Source of the DNA: Punctularia strigosozonata HHB-11173 SS5
Lineage: Eukaryota > Basidiomycota > Agaricomycetes > Corticiales > Punctulariaceae
Direction of reading: 5' to 3'
Assembly (NCBI RefSeq): GCF_000264995.1
Contig: NW_006767452.1
Location: 279,496-343,495 of the forward strand
Length of the DNA: 64,000 nucleotides
Both the position numbers and the translations under genes were made by a program. The notes beneath the pieces are model-generated. The model was not told where the DNA came from, made no database searches, and was given only the letters and a program-made list of their open reading frames with translations. Of this stretch, positions 10,914 through 23,338 are shown one piece after another (the stretch's first letter is position 1; the number at the start of each line of letters is the position of its first letter).

Positions 10914-11892
10914 GATGCGTAATCCGGCAACAGCGAACAACAAATAGCGAGCGAAGGGATTGGCGTCACGGTGAAGGACGGGCGCGTGAAGTCACGACCT
11001 CGCGTCTCGAAATTTCGGTGGACTGACGGCATGATTCCCACGGTCAGATTTCTGCGCATCCTGCTCTTACTTTAGTCTTACCGACATTTTTTCCTTCGCC
11101 GTCGACAGTCGACAACGCTGGTGTGGCAGGATCAAGCTAGTTCCGGCTATGCTGACCCGGTCTTCTTTGTTCGAACTCGATGAAGAGATCGGGATGGCTT
11201 GAGACTGCAACCTCATATTCAGCCGACATCACCACAGCTATGTAGTACCGGGTGCCACTGCAAGTACCGGTTATGCAAAGCGGGTACCGGAAACGAACGC
11301 CCCAGCGGAACTGAAGTAATGACATTCCGGAAGGCTATATATTGCAGGCCAGAGGTCCTGACTCTGGGGCGGCAAATGACACATTTGCAGCGTATGATGC
11401 AGCGTGAATCACCGGAAACAGTGCGTCGGTTGCGCGTTATAATTCACACCACGGAAATCATGTTGCTACCGCTTTTCCTCGTTGGATAGGACGTCTACAC
11501 TCGGTCGTCAAATATTTGTGCGGTTCAGTCGAAGCTGCGGCCCAAACCGAATACTCGCACGGCCCGCGGGATGCGTGGTAATCCAAATCATACGTGATAC
11601 CCATCCCAGCTGGTCTAGGTCGCCTTCTTGGAGCACTCATACGACATACGGAAGTCGTGGCCTTTTCTGGGCGAGATATACCTACTCACGGGGACCATTC
11701 ATTTACCATCTTATCACTTCGGCTGCCCGTATCTACGATCACCGGAGAAACCCCGGAGACGCGTTCTCGTGACCAAAATATCGTGAACGCGACCTTGAGC
11801 ATTGCTGGGTGCATGCCGGCATTCGGCTTCCTAGTGCGTATAAAACGGCAGAGGTTATACTATGGTTACGCTATCTCAAGTCCATCACAATC
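10914..11892. other. intergenic, divergent promoter region
   Basis: Spacer between the starts of the tubulin paralogue (minus) and the DUF1479 oxygenase (plus). Short open frames are present in several phases but none has a protein-like composition or splice logic. I see no repeat or RNA gene. Confidence 0.5.
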
Positions 11893-13680
11893 ATGGGTGA
11901 CCCCTCTGCGATTATGCCTAGTCGCTTTGCCGACCTGAAGCGGGAGATACGCGACTCTATCCCTAGCTTCGAGGTCAAGGTGACGGATGCTTGGACGAGG
12001 CTCCTCGCGCAGCTGAAAGAATCAACGGCTGAGATCGCGCGAGAGGATTCCAGCGTAAGATTGCGCTGATTCGCTGGATGTTGTTGGCTAACTCACTTCG
12101 GTGCTGCATAGATTATCCCTCAAGTCAAGTTTAGCGACCTTGAGAAACTGTCGGAGAGCGAGATTCAGAACATCAAGAGGAGGGGTAGTCTCGTCATCAA
12201 GGACGTCGTAGATGACGCCGATGCTGCTGCGTGGAAGACGGTGTTGGGCGAGTTTGCGAAGGCAAATCCAGATGTCAAAGGTACGTACGATCCTATCGTA
12301 CCATGTTGCTGGATGGTAATCCTGTCCATAGGAGTTCCGGCGGATGACCCTCAGTTCTTCATGCTATAGTAAGCTACTCATTCGACAGGCACGTGCGCAT
12401 AGACGATGACCGGTAATGTAGCTGGACGAAGCCGCAAGTTGAAGCAAGGGCACACCCCAACGTCTTGGCTGCATCAGCATGGCTGAACAAGCTTTACCAC
12501 CTGAAGGACGGTGCCGAAGTCGAGGGCGTCGATCTCGAAACCCCATTGACGTACGCAGACCGATACCGCATCCGACGCCCTGGAATCGCGTGGGATGTTC
12601 ATCCACCTCATGTTGACGGTCAGAATCGTGATTGTATGCATTTGTGCTTTCTTCTCACGAATTTATCATGGTACAGGCGGGACCATCGAGCGATGGGAGG
12701 ATCCGAACTTCCGGGCATGCTTCGCCGACATCCTCAACGGCAGATTCGAGAAGCATGATCCGTATGACCTCCAAGGTCGGCTTGACTCCCGCAGCTCGTT
12801 GTACGGGCGTCCCAACCAGGTGTGTGATCATCATACAGCGTATCTGTGAACGGTCGATATAAATGAACACGATAATAGGCCAGTATATTCCGAACCTTCC
12901 AAGGATGGCTTGCCATGAGGTGCGGTTTCACTCGGGGATCTTATTAAAACCACCTTCACATCTTTGTTGGCTTCAGTGAGACCGCGCCTGGTGAAGGGAC
13001 GCTCAAAGTCTTCCCGGACGTCCTTCTCTCGAATGCGTATCTCATCCTCCGCCCATTCTTCCGGCCGAAGGCCAACGTTTCCCAAGACGACCTCTTGTCG
13101 CCCGAGAGCTGGCAGTTTGGTAGGCATCGTTTGACCTAGATCCACCGATGAGCTGATGGAGGCACGGTAGACGTGGATGACTCCGGTTTCCCTGGCATTT
13201 TCCCCCGTGATGGAGGATTCGCGGGTCCCCGACCAACCCCGGAGCTACACCCGCACCTCCAGCTCGACAAGACGATGATCTCCGTTCCGAAAGTGTATCC
13301 TGGCGACATGGTGTTCTGGCACTGTGTATGTTTGGTTGTATGCACATCCTCGTAAGCACCGAACTAACACTGCACAGGATGTCATCCATTCCGTGGAGCA
13401 AGAGCATAAGGGCAAGGGAGACTCAGCCGGTAAGCAGTGATCACCACATGGGCTTGAAAATCTAGCTGATCTGGTGCGCTGTTCAGTCATGTATATCCCG
13501 GCGGTTCCGTCGACCCCTCAGAATTTGGGCTACGTGCAACGGCAGAAGGAGGCTTTCCTGCAAGGGTTACCTCCCCCCGATTTCCCCAAGACGGGACCGG
13601 AGGGTCAGTTCATCGGCTCAGGTAAGGAAGACCATATAGTCGGACCCGCTGGGAGGAAGGCAATGGGCTTTATGGTTTAG
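11893..13680 (+). CDS. DUF1479-family 2-oxoglutarate/Fe(II) oxygenase-like protein
   Basis: About ten exons joined by short GT-AG introns reproduce the whole length of the fungal/bacterial DUF1479 (YbiU-like) family. It starts with a helical segment (RFADLKREIRDSIPSFE), then the KRRGSLVIKDVV strand. The metal-binding HVD lies in WDVHPPHVDG and the distal histidine in DVIHSVEQEH, separated by the SSLYGRPNQ motif, the PRDGGFAGPRP block and the MVFWHCD strand. One junction places the Tyr before Trp-Thr-Lys-Pro across an intron. The cupin-type fold and HxD...H triad suggest a dioxygenase, but the substrate is unknown. ATG at 11893 or, in frame, 11914 could both start it. It ends with a TAG at 13678. 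Confidence 0.9.
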
Positions 13681-13767
13681 TGATTTGGAGGTAGCGATAT
13701 GGAAATGTGTATTCATTAGCGTGTATACAGTCTGATGTACCATATGTATGAAGATATGCCGTGATGA

Positions 13768-14574
13768 TTACAATGCAAAGAATGCTTCTTCACGCGCAAG
13801 TGAGAGCGGCGATGAGCCAATAAAGAGAGGTGACGGTTCCGTGTCCACTTGCGCTGGACGCAGTCGAGGTTTACGGGGGGCGTTCAGCTGTGGTGAAGGT
13901 CGCTGAGTGTCCAAGGGTGTCCTGGGCGCTCTTCTCCCAGGAGATCCAACAATAGGAGAGAAGGAAGGTCTTGAATGATCCGATGTACGATGCCCTATCA
14001 CAGGTGCTAAACAAGCGATCTCGTCAGACCGTTGGGTTCAGAACGAAGATGGAGAGTTCCTACAATTGTCACCGGCTGCTTCATCCACTGTAGCCTTTTG
14101 AGAGCTTTGATCCAAAGGGATCCCCAGGCCAAGGCCAGCGAAAGCGACTTCTTGCGTGCCACATAAGTGTGCAGACACATAAGAGTTATCAGTAGCGGGG
14201 GCGAGGTGCGAGAGAAGCGTCTGAGAAGTCGATGGAACGAGAGGTGACATTGGCGACGCCCGTCCATGGCAAAACTCCGTTTCGCCTGCATACCAGTCAA
14301 GGCGGCCGAAGCCAGGAGATCGTTGAACGATGTCAAAGGGTTGGCGATGTGATTGCTGCCATAAACTCGGTGTGCATTGAGCATGAGCCACGCCCGGACT
14401 GCCGGTCTTGACGTCGCCAGATATATGCGCGGGATGAACCGGAGACGGCCAGGGGGTGGAAGCTGCGACTTTCGGAGAGCGTACTGTGGAACAAAATCTT
14501 CCAGAGAGGAGGCTTGGGAGATGTGGCGACGCGGCTGTCGAAACTAGCTGGCGCAAGGGGTTGGGTGAATGCAT
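13768..14574 (-). CDS. hypothetical Ser/Pro-rich protein
   Basis: Two segments read in one frame if an intron near 14003-14061 (GT-AG) is removed, giving about 250 residues from the ATG at 14574 to the TAA at 13768. The protein is rich in Ser, Pro and His with no membrane segment, and ends in a Pro/Arg-rich region followed by a short acidic-aromatic tail. No family is recognised. Additional 5' exons may lie up to about 14860, where another Ser-rich minus-strand frame starts with ATG, but I could not find a convincing junction. The 3' end converges on the DUF1479 gene 87 bp away. Confidence 0.4.
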
Positions 14575-15105
14575 TTTTCGATGATCCTGGTGTTTTAATG
14601 CAGTAACTTTGATGCAGTAACAGGATGATGAGGGTGAAAGAATGAAGGCAAAGGTGAATGCGTCGTTTAGGAGATGCGAGGTGTTTTATGTATGTATCGA
14701 TCGCGAGCCATGCCATACGGTGATTCCGTCGTCTGGTTCGAGTCCTTCCGCGCGGAACCTGAGGCGGGCGTGCCCAATCGGTTGGCAGAGACGGAACGTC
14801 TTGCGGTGCCGCTTTCCGGATCCGCGTCTCGGTAAGTAAACCATGGTGCTGAACTCAACAGGAGAGAGAGTCAAGACGAATCTTTGTCCAGCTCGCTGTT
14901 CTCACGACCTCGTTTCGTGCGTGTGTATCGATTTGCATTATCCATTACGCGGGCGATGCGTGAAGTACAGTACATCCGTGGAAGAGAGCAGAGTATTACC
15001 GATACATACACTAGAGAATACAACTCGTACAGTGCGATCGCTAGCAGCAGGAATGTCTAGAATATTCGCCACAGGCTGGATCGAGTCTTCAGTTTCCGTC
15101 CGGCG
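14575..15105. other. unassigned spacer
   Basis: May contain 5' exons of the Ser/Pro-rich hypothetical gene (minus strand, about 14667-14858) and the terminator of the AA14 gene. Nothing else is recognised. Confidence 0.35.
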
Positions 15106-17063
15106 TCACCTCGAGAGACGTGCCAGGATCCTAAGCTTCTCGCACGGCTTTGCACGTCGAAGAGGCTGCGACGGCGCTGCGTCTTGAACGATACGTGACT
15201 AGGAAACGCAACACGGATCAGCATGGGAAAGTGTAATCAGAGGGGATGATGCGTACCACATCCCATCGGTGGCAGCGGTTGCGGAGGGCGCGGAGGTTGC
15301 GGTTGCGGTGGCACTATCGGTTGAGGCGCTGAACGCGATGTCAGTGGCGTTCGCGGGGAGGACGTCGAAGTTGGCGCGCAAGGCAGCGGGGATGAGCGCA
15401 TCGGCATTTTCGGCCGTAGCGTTCGCGACGGATGCAGAAGAAGCGGTAGTGATGGATGTGGCCAAAGGAGAAGATGAGGAAGTCAAAGTGGAGGAGGAAG
15501 CGGCGGTGAGAAGAATAGTCGTTAGCGACTGGAAATTACTGGCAGAAGGAGAAGGAGAAAAAAGAGAAGGGGACGCAGCTATCGACGGGGGTAAAGGTGA
15601 AACGGGGAGGGTGACGAAGACAGTCTGTACGAGGGTCGACGTCTCAGTCGTGGTCGCAGTAGACGTCACGGTCGCTGACATAGCGGAGGAAGAAGACGCC
15701 GTGCTCGACGCCGCGAACGACGAGCCAGCTAGAGATGCGGATATGGATGGTCCTCCTGATGCGGAGGTAGAACCGACAGCCCCCACCGATGATGCTGCAG
15801 AGATTGAAGAGCTTGATACTAACGTGGAGCTGCCTGAGGAGGTGGGCTCCGCAATCGCGCCTCCCAAGAACGGTGTGGGTACGAGGGTTTGGTTCGCGCT
15901 CGGAGTCGGGATACCATTCGGATAGGAATCGACGAAGATGTCGTTCTGCGCGCCGTCCTTGAAGTTGTACAGGTCGAGATAGAAAGGCGGGGAGTATGTG
16001 CCTTCGAACATCTACGTATATATGCGTCGGTTCGCACCCTGGGAAGACATGTGTAAACGGTAACGCACGTTGTTGCGCTCGGCTTGGAACCAGTAGAATG
16101 GTTGCTTTGCACCGTAGGTGCAGTTACCGGGGGTTGGGTTGGGCACGTTGTTTTCCGGGTCCGCACCGCAACGACGAGGAATTTGTGGAGTGGCGAGGGC
16201 TACGTTGGACGTCGCGTTCGTGACATTACACTTGAAGCCGTTCATGTAGTCTGGAAGTAACATGAGCTTCAACAGCAGTAATATGCAGCTCCAGAAACGT
16301 ACTTTGCTCTCCTCCAGAATCCTGGCTATGAATCCAGAAGAACGCGCAAGTGCAACCACCCTAGAGAGGACGTAAGCACAAACACTGACTTGAAGATTGG
16401 CGGTATATACCTCGGGGCATGCAGGCATGCGTTCTGGTACTTGGAAGTCGGTGAATCGGTTGAAGACACAGGTCTGGTTGATCGAGAACACTACGAAATC
16501 CTGAATATTGTCTTAGGGCTCATCCACAAACGAGCGACCGTGTCACTTACCTCCGGCTGCACCTGCCTCGCGTCGTTCTTATACGCGATCGCCAGGGCGC
16601 ATCCCTTCAAGTCGCTCGGACCCGTTGTGTGGTACTCAGACGGGTCTGAACCTGGGCAAGGGTCGTTCGGCTTGTTGGGATTGCGAATGTCTCCGCCTTC
16701 AGAGCTTGCGAAGAAGGTCGTGGCACCCTTGTTACAGGCGATCTCTGTGGTCGCTGGTTGTCCCGCAGGCAGCTCGAAGATATCGCCGTCATTCGGAGGG
16801 TAGTCGAGGTGACCGTGAAACCACCACTGGTCGAAGGTGTAGTTGGTAAGAGGTGCGACAGGCCGGTTGTCGTACGGGAAAGTGTGGTCTGTCACGTTGA
16901 AGCCGTACATGGAAGGGTGCCAAATGGCTGAAACGAGGTGGTTTAACTATTCGTGTGTACGTGAACAACAGTCGACTGGACACTCACAGGCATGACCTTT
17001 CACGACAGCCGCATTGAGGGCGAGTACTATCCAAGTAAAAACTGAAGTCGGAAGACCTAGCAT
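15106..17063 (-). CDS. AA14-like lytic polysaccharide monooxygenase with Ser/Thr-rich tail
   Basis: The first 23 residues form a signal peptide ending in Lys-Gly; the mature protein then begins with His-Ala once a short intron is removed, giving the N-terminal His needed for a copper histidine brace. The following blocks ([19 protein letters not shown], the Cys-containing FSINQTCVF, and [13 protein letters not shown]) and the [14 protein letters not shown] end match the AA14 family, copper enzymes reported to oxidise xylan on cellulose in white-rot fungi. After the catalytic part comes a roughly 200-residue, almost pure Ser/Thr/Ala tail likely to be O-glycosylated. I end the CDS at a TGA at 15106 after a final intron; ending at 15199 without that splice is the alternative. 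Five or six exons. Whether the brace residues all match active AA14 enzymes needs alignment. Confidence 0.82.
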
Positions 17064-17876
17064 ATATGCGAGGATGAAGCCGATAATCAAGCAAGCGGGT
17101 GCCTTCGTAAAGAGTGATCCAGTCGTAAGAAACGTGAATGTAGTCGCAACCAGTGCAACCGCTGAGCAAGCAAGAGTCGTCGAGCCACAAGTCACAAGAG
17201 AGTAAGGAGGGGATTGATGAGCTTTGCATGTCGAAGCTCCCGTGCATTTTGTATGCGCTCGAACAAAAGGCGAGCAACGCGACCGCGGACGCAGGACACA
17301 ATGGGGGCGACCTGAACGTGGGAGTGGCCAGATTTAGAACGGCCAGCCACGCGAGCGGAGCCCGTTCCTAAGTCACGTGATTACAATAATGATGATGAAT
17401 TCTTTTACTATTAGCCAGTTACGCAACATTTAAGAGCAGAGCGGTACGGGAGTCCGAAACTGTGGTCCTGTTCATCCTGTCGGGGGAGTCGGGACAGCGC
17501 CCCTCGCTATGCCTATACATATATAGCAGCACGCTGGAAACTTCGCATCCTCCGCGCTGGCGGCACTTGAGCAAATCCATTCCAACACTTGCGCGGTCAG
17601 TGATGGTGGAAGCTGCACTGCGTAAACGGCTCATGGCACGGTGCACGCTTACACCTGCCTTAGAGGCAACGAGATCGAGGGCGAGCTCCAAACTCAATTT
17701 AGCAGCGAGTGGACACGTCTTTGGGTATTGATATATTGATAGCCTGTTGAGGCATGCTGTCCCACACACTCCGTCCATCACGCCGCGAGCGCTGATTGTC
17801 AATGAGAAGCCTGAGAGTTGTATATCAGGCCACCAGCGCCCCCTCGTTTGTTCTCTTCCGTCACACTCATACCATC
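17064..17876. other. intergenic, promoter of AA14 gene
   Basis: This spacer lies between the AA14 start (minus) and the NLR relic (plus). It contains short low-quality frames on both strands and AT-rich spots, but no recognised gene or repeat. Confidence 0.5.
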
Positions 17877-20800
17877 ATGCCAGAGACGGGGGCAGAGTCT
17901 ACCTGGAATTGACACCTCGAATGAATTGATGACGTGCTAACGAGCACCAAATCGTTGCTGTCCATTGTTGAAGCCGTCACGGACGGCATCGTCGTATGTT
18001 CGCCCGCAAAGGGTGCCGTCAAGCTGGCAAAGGAAGTCATCGAGATAGTCGAGGTGAGCTCTGACGGTTGTCGACGACGAACTGTCCTCTAAATAGCGAT
18101 GTGAACCAGAAAGTCCGCAAGAACCAGAAGGACTGCACCGAATTGGCGCGGTACACGTGCAAGATGATGATCGCCATTGTCGATGTCCTGAAGGGCAAGA
18201 AGGACGATCATATACCTTCCCAGTTAAAGTTCTGTCTTCAAAGCGTGGCAAGGTATGTTCTGCGCTCATAAGGGAGGCTCATCGCGTCGTTCTTAGCCAA
18301 ACCGTCGTTATCACGCTGCTTGAGGTCAAATCCGGCCTGGAATCGCTCAAGCTGCGAAAGGATTTCAACTTCAAATCCGCGATCAAGGCTATCTATCGGC
18401 GACAATACGTGGCGGAGCAAATTTCGAGCTACATCGCTCGGATTGATGTATGCTTGATGCAGTTCGGGATGAGCTCACCTCGAACATGTTTTAGAGAGGC
18501 GCCCCATGTCTCATCACTCTCTGCCAGGTTGCCGTACGGAGCGATATCAGAATCGTGGTGGGCGATATCCACTCCGTGGTACGCAACGTTCACTCCATGG
18601 TGGGTGATGTCCATCTCGCAGTGAAAGGTGTGCACTCTGAGGTCGCCGGGATCAGAGAAGACCTCCGATCCTTCTGGATAGCCGATTTACACATAGTGCT
18701 TCCGAGTTATCTAGTTTCTAGTGCTATACTTACATCATCATCATCAGGCGTCCACGTCTGCTCTGCCAGGATCCAGGTACGCCATTCGTCGATGTTTGAG
18801 AACATTCGTCGGACTAACTTGACCTCAGCCTCAACATATCGTCTGCTGTCCCTGCCCCTCCTGCTCAATTCTACGGGCGTGACGACGTCGTGGGCGATGC
18901 GGTCAATAAGTTGACCAATGACACAAAGCACCACGTAGCGCTTCTGGGTACGGGCGGGGTCGGCGAGACATCCGTCGCGCTCTCCGTCCTCGATAACGCG
19001 GCTGTCAAATCTTGAGGTCGCTGCTGTTTCATCCCCTGTGACACCCCGGGTTCAGCCTCATCGCTCGTTCTTGCCATGTTAGAGGTGTTAGGGAGGTTCG
19101 CCTCATCGACGGACGAGGACCTCATGGCAAGATTGATCTCCCTCCTGGAGTCCGTCCGACCATTCTGGCATCGGACAACTCTGAAAGATATGGGATTCCG
19201 AAGGGTCTCGAACCGAGCTCACCGATGTACTCAGGAAGTTAGCATCTTTGCCCATGGTTCGATTGATTGTGACGATGCGAAGAGACTCGCCGCCGGCCAA
19301 TGGAGACGATCGATGGACGTCGATCTCCTCTGCATCCTCTAGCTTTCTCAGCTGCGCGCGATCTTTTTCTATCAGTGAACCCAGGTACCGCTCAGGATGA
19401 GTATCAGGATCTCGACGAATTGCTCAAAAAGTGCGATGGCCTACCGCTCGCTGTCAAGATCCTGGCCCAGCTCAAGCGATCGTTGACGTGCAAGAGTCTC
19501 TTGAGGCGGTGGAAATCGCAATCCACTGCACTCCTCCAATTCCGCCTCACCAGCGTCGACGTTTCGATATCTATATCTCTCGATTCCGAAACGATGCGGG
19601 CCACTCCGGAGGCGATCGACTTGCTCGGACTGATCTCCCGGCTGCCCGATGGTATCCACGGAGAGTTGAGCAGCTTGTTGAAATGGATCTGGGCTTGACA
19701 GACGTCGATAGGGCTCTAGCGGCCATCCTTGCGGTCCGATTTGCCTACAAGGACGCGGACGGGACCATCAAAGTTCTTTCTCCGGTCCGTCAGCATGTCA
19801 TGACGCAACACGTCCTTCCCCGTCCATTATATGAGGCACTCCTTCAGTGTTACATTGACCTAGTCAATAAACACGCGAAGACGTGGCCTAGGAGCATTCG
19901 ATATCCACAGGCTTTGCAAGTATTGGTTCCTGAACTAGGCAACATCATCTATCTATTCAAGCAGGAACTCGAGCCTTCGAATGGTCCCGGATTATCTCAC
20001 CTTGCTGGGGCCGCATACACGCTTGCTGGCTTCCAAGAGCATACTCGCTGCTCAACGGAGCTCATCGACAGGCTCTTCGAGCACTGGATCGAATATGAAA
20101 TCGATGTTCCCCGCAGAGAAGGGCTCCGCTCGAGGATGAGGTTGTTTCTGATTATGGGTCAGTCTCGCTTGGCCCAAAATGACCTTGAGGAAATCCTTGG
20201 GGAGGCCAAACTACGGGGCGGAGGATCGAGCACTACTGGCGGGCGACCTGGGGTTTATATATTACAGACAAGCCAAGTACGACCAAGCTATCGAGACGCT
20301 CAGTCGAGCATTGTATATGTTCTACGAGCTTGAAGACGTATTCGGCGCAGCGCAAGCTTGGGTGATGTCCATGTCATGCGCAACGAGTACGACCAAACCT
20401 TCCGGGAATTCATGCGAGCGCTAGATGGCTTCTCGAGACCTGGATCGCGACTCAGTGCAGCGAAGTGCCTGGTAAGCCTGGGTAGGTAGGTAGGTATATT
20501 TCCGGCGCGGTCCCAATAGCGGAACAACCGGTTGCCGCACCGCACGCCAGTACGTGCGGCTTGGCGCACACAGTGCATCCACGGTTCCCGTGGAAATGTC
20601 CATCGTGTGCGCGGTGAGTTCGACCAAGCCGTCCAGAAATTCACACGAGCGTTGGAGAGAAGCAGCAGCAGCGCGATGCCTTCGAAATTTGGGTCAACTC
20701 CATGCCACGCGCAGCGAGTACGACCAAGGTGTCGAGACGAGATTGGAGACCAGCTCGGTACAGCACATCGCCTGCGAAGGTTGGGTGGAGTCCATCACGC

Positions 20801-20970
20801 ACGCGACGAAGATGATCAAACCATCGAAAAATACACGAGGGCGCTGGCTATCTTTTCTGAGGTTGGAAGAAACCGACTCTGTGCAGCGCAGTGCCTTGCA
20901 AACCTGGGCAATATTCAGCATGTCAAGAGGGAGTATGTTATCGCCACGGAACTGCTCAGAAGCCCTTAGC
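17877..20970 (+). pseudogene. decayed NLR: helical N-domain, NB-ARC, TPR repeats
   Basis: Across three frames, interrupted by stops and shifts, one can read an NLR typical of Agaricomycetes. An N-terminal helical domain (17930-18470; DDVLTSTKSLLSIVEAV, LKLRKDFNFKSAIKAIYRR) resembles the MLKL/HeLo-like bundle used by such proteins. A short repeat of Val-His heptads follows (18555-18680). The NB-ARC region (about 18870-19700) has the P-loop as GTGGVGETS, where the invariant lysine is Glu, then KKCDGLPLAVKILAQL (the GLPL motif). A winged-helix segment and at least four TPR-like units follow (20180-20960). Early in-frame TGA codons (for example just after the eleventh codon) and several frame changes in the NB-ARC and TPR parts show it is not functional as it stands. 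Frameshift sites cluster in the last kilobase. Confidence 0.85.
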
Positions 20971-21050
20971 ATCGCTCGCGACTTGTAAAAAACATGAATT
21001 AATATGCTAGCAGTAGATGTACAGACTAGCTTCGACGTTTCACAGGAAAC

Positions 21051-22751
21051 CTACGATGCACGTACTACCGATTCAATAACCGGACTTACTGGTGGGGCCG
21101 GCACATGCACGCCACCGACAACGGACGACTGTATTCGCTCCGCCGAGATCGGGGCACGGCTCGGCGTGTATTGCGGTGGGAGCTCCACCACGACGCCCTC
21201 CTCGAGCTCATCCTCGATGTCCGTATGTAGCACCACCAGTGGTGGCGGGCCCGTCCGCACGCCGGCCATGGCCGCCTTTAGCTGCGCTGGCGACGTCGCC
21301 GTGGTTGTCGGAACACTGCTGGGCGTCATCGAAGTGCGCGCGCTGCGCGTACCGTACGGGTTGGGTAGGTGGCCGGGTGAGGACGGCAGGGACGGTCCGG
21401 TGCTCGTAGAGTTTTCGTTGTACGGGTCATACGTTTCGTTGGATCGGTATTCGCGGTAGTTCGCGGCATATCCTTCGGAAGAGTATCTTGTGTTGGTTGT
21501 CGGTCGTGGATACGCGTATACTTGAGAGACGGGGTTGTCGATACCCAGAGTATTAGGAAGGAGATCAACAGTGCGTCGGCGTCGGGCATTATTCCATCCA
21601 CCGCGTCGGCGTCTGCGGCAACATAGCACGAAAACAGCGGCAAAGGCTGCCGCTACCGCCACCACCACGCCTATGATAATGCCCACGATCGCGCCTCGGC
21701 TGAGACCCCCAGACTTAGGGCTTGACTGTCCTGTCTCGGTAGACGTATTCTGTCCCGCAGATCCTGTACTCGTAGATACCGTGCTCTCCGCCGGTGGATT
21801 GGCGGTAGACGACGGGGCTAGGTTGTCCAGACAAGTAGAGTCGTCCGAGGCGTCCACGATACGCACATCCGAGGCCCCGCCTTGTCGCCCTGCGAGAGGC
21901 ATAAGTCGTTTCGTCTTGGAGAAAAGGTGACTAGTGGTATATGCACCTTTGCTGTCAAACATCAGGAACACTATCGACGTCCCTCTTGCAGCATCCACCA
22001 CCCAGTCGAAGGAGGTGGGCCCGACGGGCGGATCCTTGGCAACATGCCCACCTCCAGGAACTATGCCCTGCATGTCTGTGTATCAGAAGAGTCACGATCC
22101 CACTCAGCTTGAGCAACATACAAGAATATGAACCGGCTGCACCGCGTCGTTGTAGTTGCCGAACGTGAAAGGGCTGTGAACGCCTAACTTGAGCACGAGT
22201 GCCGTTCCGAGGGCACGGTACACTGACCGACACTGCTGCAGCGCATTGTCCAGCTCGAACGTAAAATCCGCCTTCGCCCCCGTCGTATCGCAGCTCGCGC
22301 CGGAAATAGACGACCCGACCGTCAACACCTCCGTCGTCCCGCCCGATCCGAATCCCGTCGAGTCCGACAAGGTCATCAGGAACTGGGTCTTCGCGGCGAG
22401 CGGAAGCTGGGTGCTGAACCTGCCCGCCCCATTCGAGAACGCCGAATCCGGGATCGAGATGTTGATCGGGACTTGGAGCGGAAGAGGGATCAGGAGGAGG
22501 GTGAAGGGGGCGACGCCGCCTAGGATTCACTCAGCTAAGATATGACGGCCCTTCTGTCGCCCGACAAGCTTCATATGTGACTCACCAGACCAAGATAAGA
22601 CGAGATCATCGCATTCGGTAGGCGCGTCGAACGAAAAGGTGAAGGAGCCTCGGACAACACTGATGCATGATAGCAAGCTCCAGAAGACGAGAATCGCGAT
22701 GGCCTCCCGGCCGAACAGAAATGGCCCAGCCCTCAAAGAATATTTCAACAT
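21051..22751 (-). CDS. single-pass membrane protein with extracellular beta domain
   Basis: Four exons with GT-AG introns. A signal peptide at the N-terminus (hydrophobic AIAILVFWSLLSCISVV) leads into an extracellular domain starting SFTFSFDAPTECDDLVLSW, a beta-rich block of the kind found repeated in basidiomycete secreted and membrane proteins. A Ser/Thr/Gly stalk follows, then one membrane helix (GAIVGIIIGVVVAVAAAF) with a basic stop-transfer run of Cys-Cys and Arg, and a 150-residue cytosolic Pro/Ser/Tyr-rich tail. The layout is that of fungal wall-stress-sensor-like or Skg6/Mid2-like proteins, but the sequence is not clearly any of them. For the last junction I used the acceptor just before the Gly-Ile-Val-Pro-Gly segment because the nearer one breaks the frame. 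Confidence 0.8.
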
Positions 22752-23338
22752 AGCGAACTATCCACGAACGAAAAAAACGGTGCGGCCCAGATTCACCAGG
22801 AAGAAGGGGAGGGCGGCGCCGAGCACGGTGCTGCGGGCGACTGGAGGTGAACCATCAGCAGGCGTCGAGGGCGAGGTGTGTGCCGAATATATGCACTCGG
22901 GCGTGGACTTAGCCCGGCAGAGTCCTAAGAATATAACGCGATAGACCATCACAGCGTGTACTCCGAGAGAAGGGTCGTCGAGCGCTGGACCGGCACAGCC
23001 CGTCGCCTGCTCTCATTCCCGCGAAGTCATTGTTACTGAATCGCCAGCGTCGACCAATACCATACCGTACGCGTGCTGCGGGCGCAAATGTGGAGCACAA
23101 CTCACACATATCAAGCCCATAGGGTTTCGCCTTGATAGCAACGGAAGAAAGATGTTGCTAGGAAAGCGCTGCGGGCTGTTTTCCAACATCTCATACTTTC
23201 GAATGCAGGTACAAAGTCCTTGATCCCATGCGCACTGCATTTGATCGTACAATACCAATGAGAACTAACTGTTGGCGCCATTTCAATCTCTCCTATGTAC
23301 TCTTACATTCATCTTTTATGGAATATAATCCCGCTCAA
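22752..23338. other. intergenic spacer
   Basis: Between the start of the membrane-protein gene and the end of the SnoaL-like gene, both on the minus strand. Contains the promoter of the former. No gene recognised. Confidence 0.5.

Noticed and set aside
14730-14765. T-loop-like GGTTCGAGTCC that could mark a tRNA
   Set aside because: Bases flanking it do not pair into a T-stem, and no D-arm or acceptor is found at the right distance on either strand.
15269-15925. 218-codon plus-strand frame rich in Glu, Ala and Val
   Set aside because: It is the antisense shadow of the Ser/Thr-rich tail of the AA14 gene; composition follows directly from that.
17877-20970. NLR considered as a live multi-exon gene
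   Set aside because: In-frame stops not removable by GT-AG introns, several frame changes and the lost P-loop lysine make a functional product unlikely.
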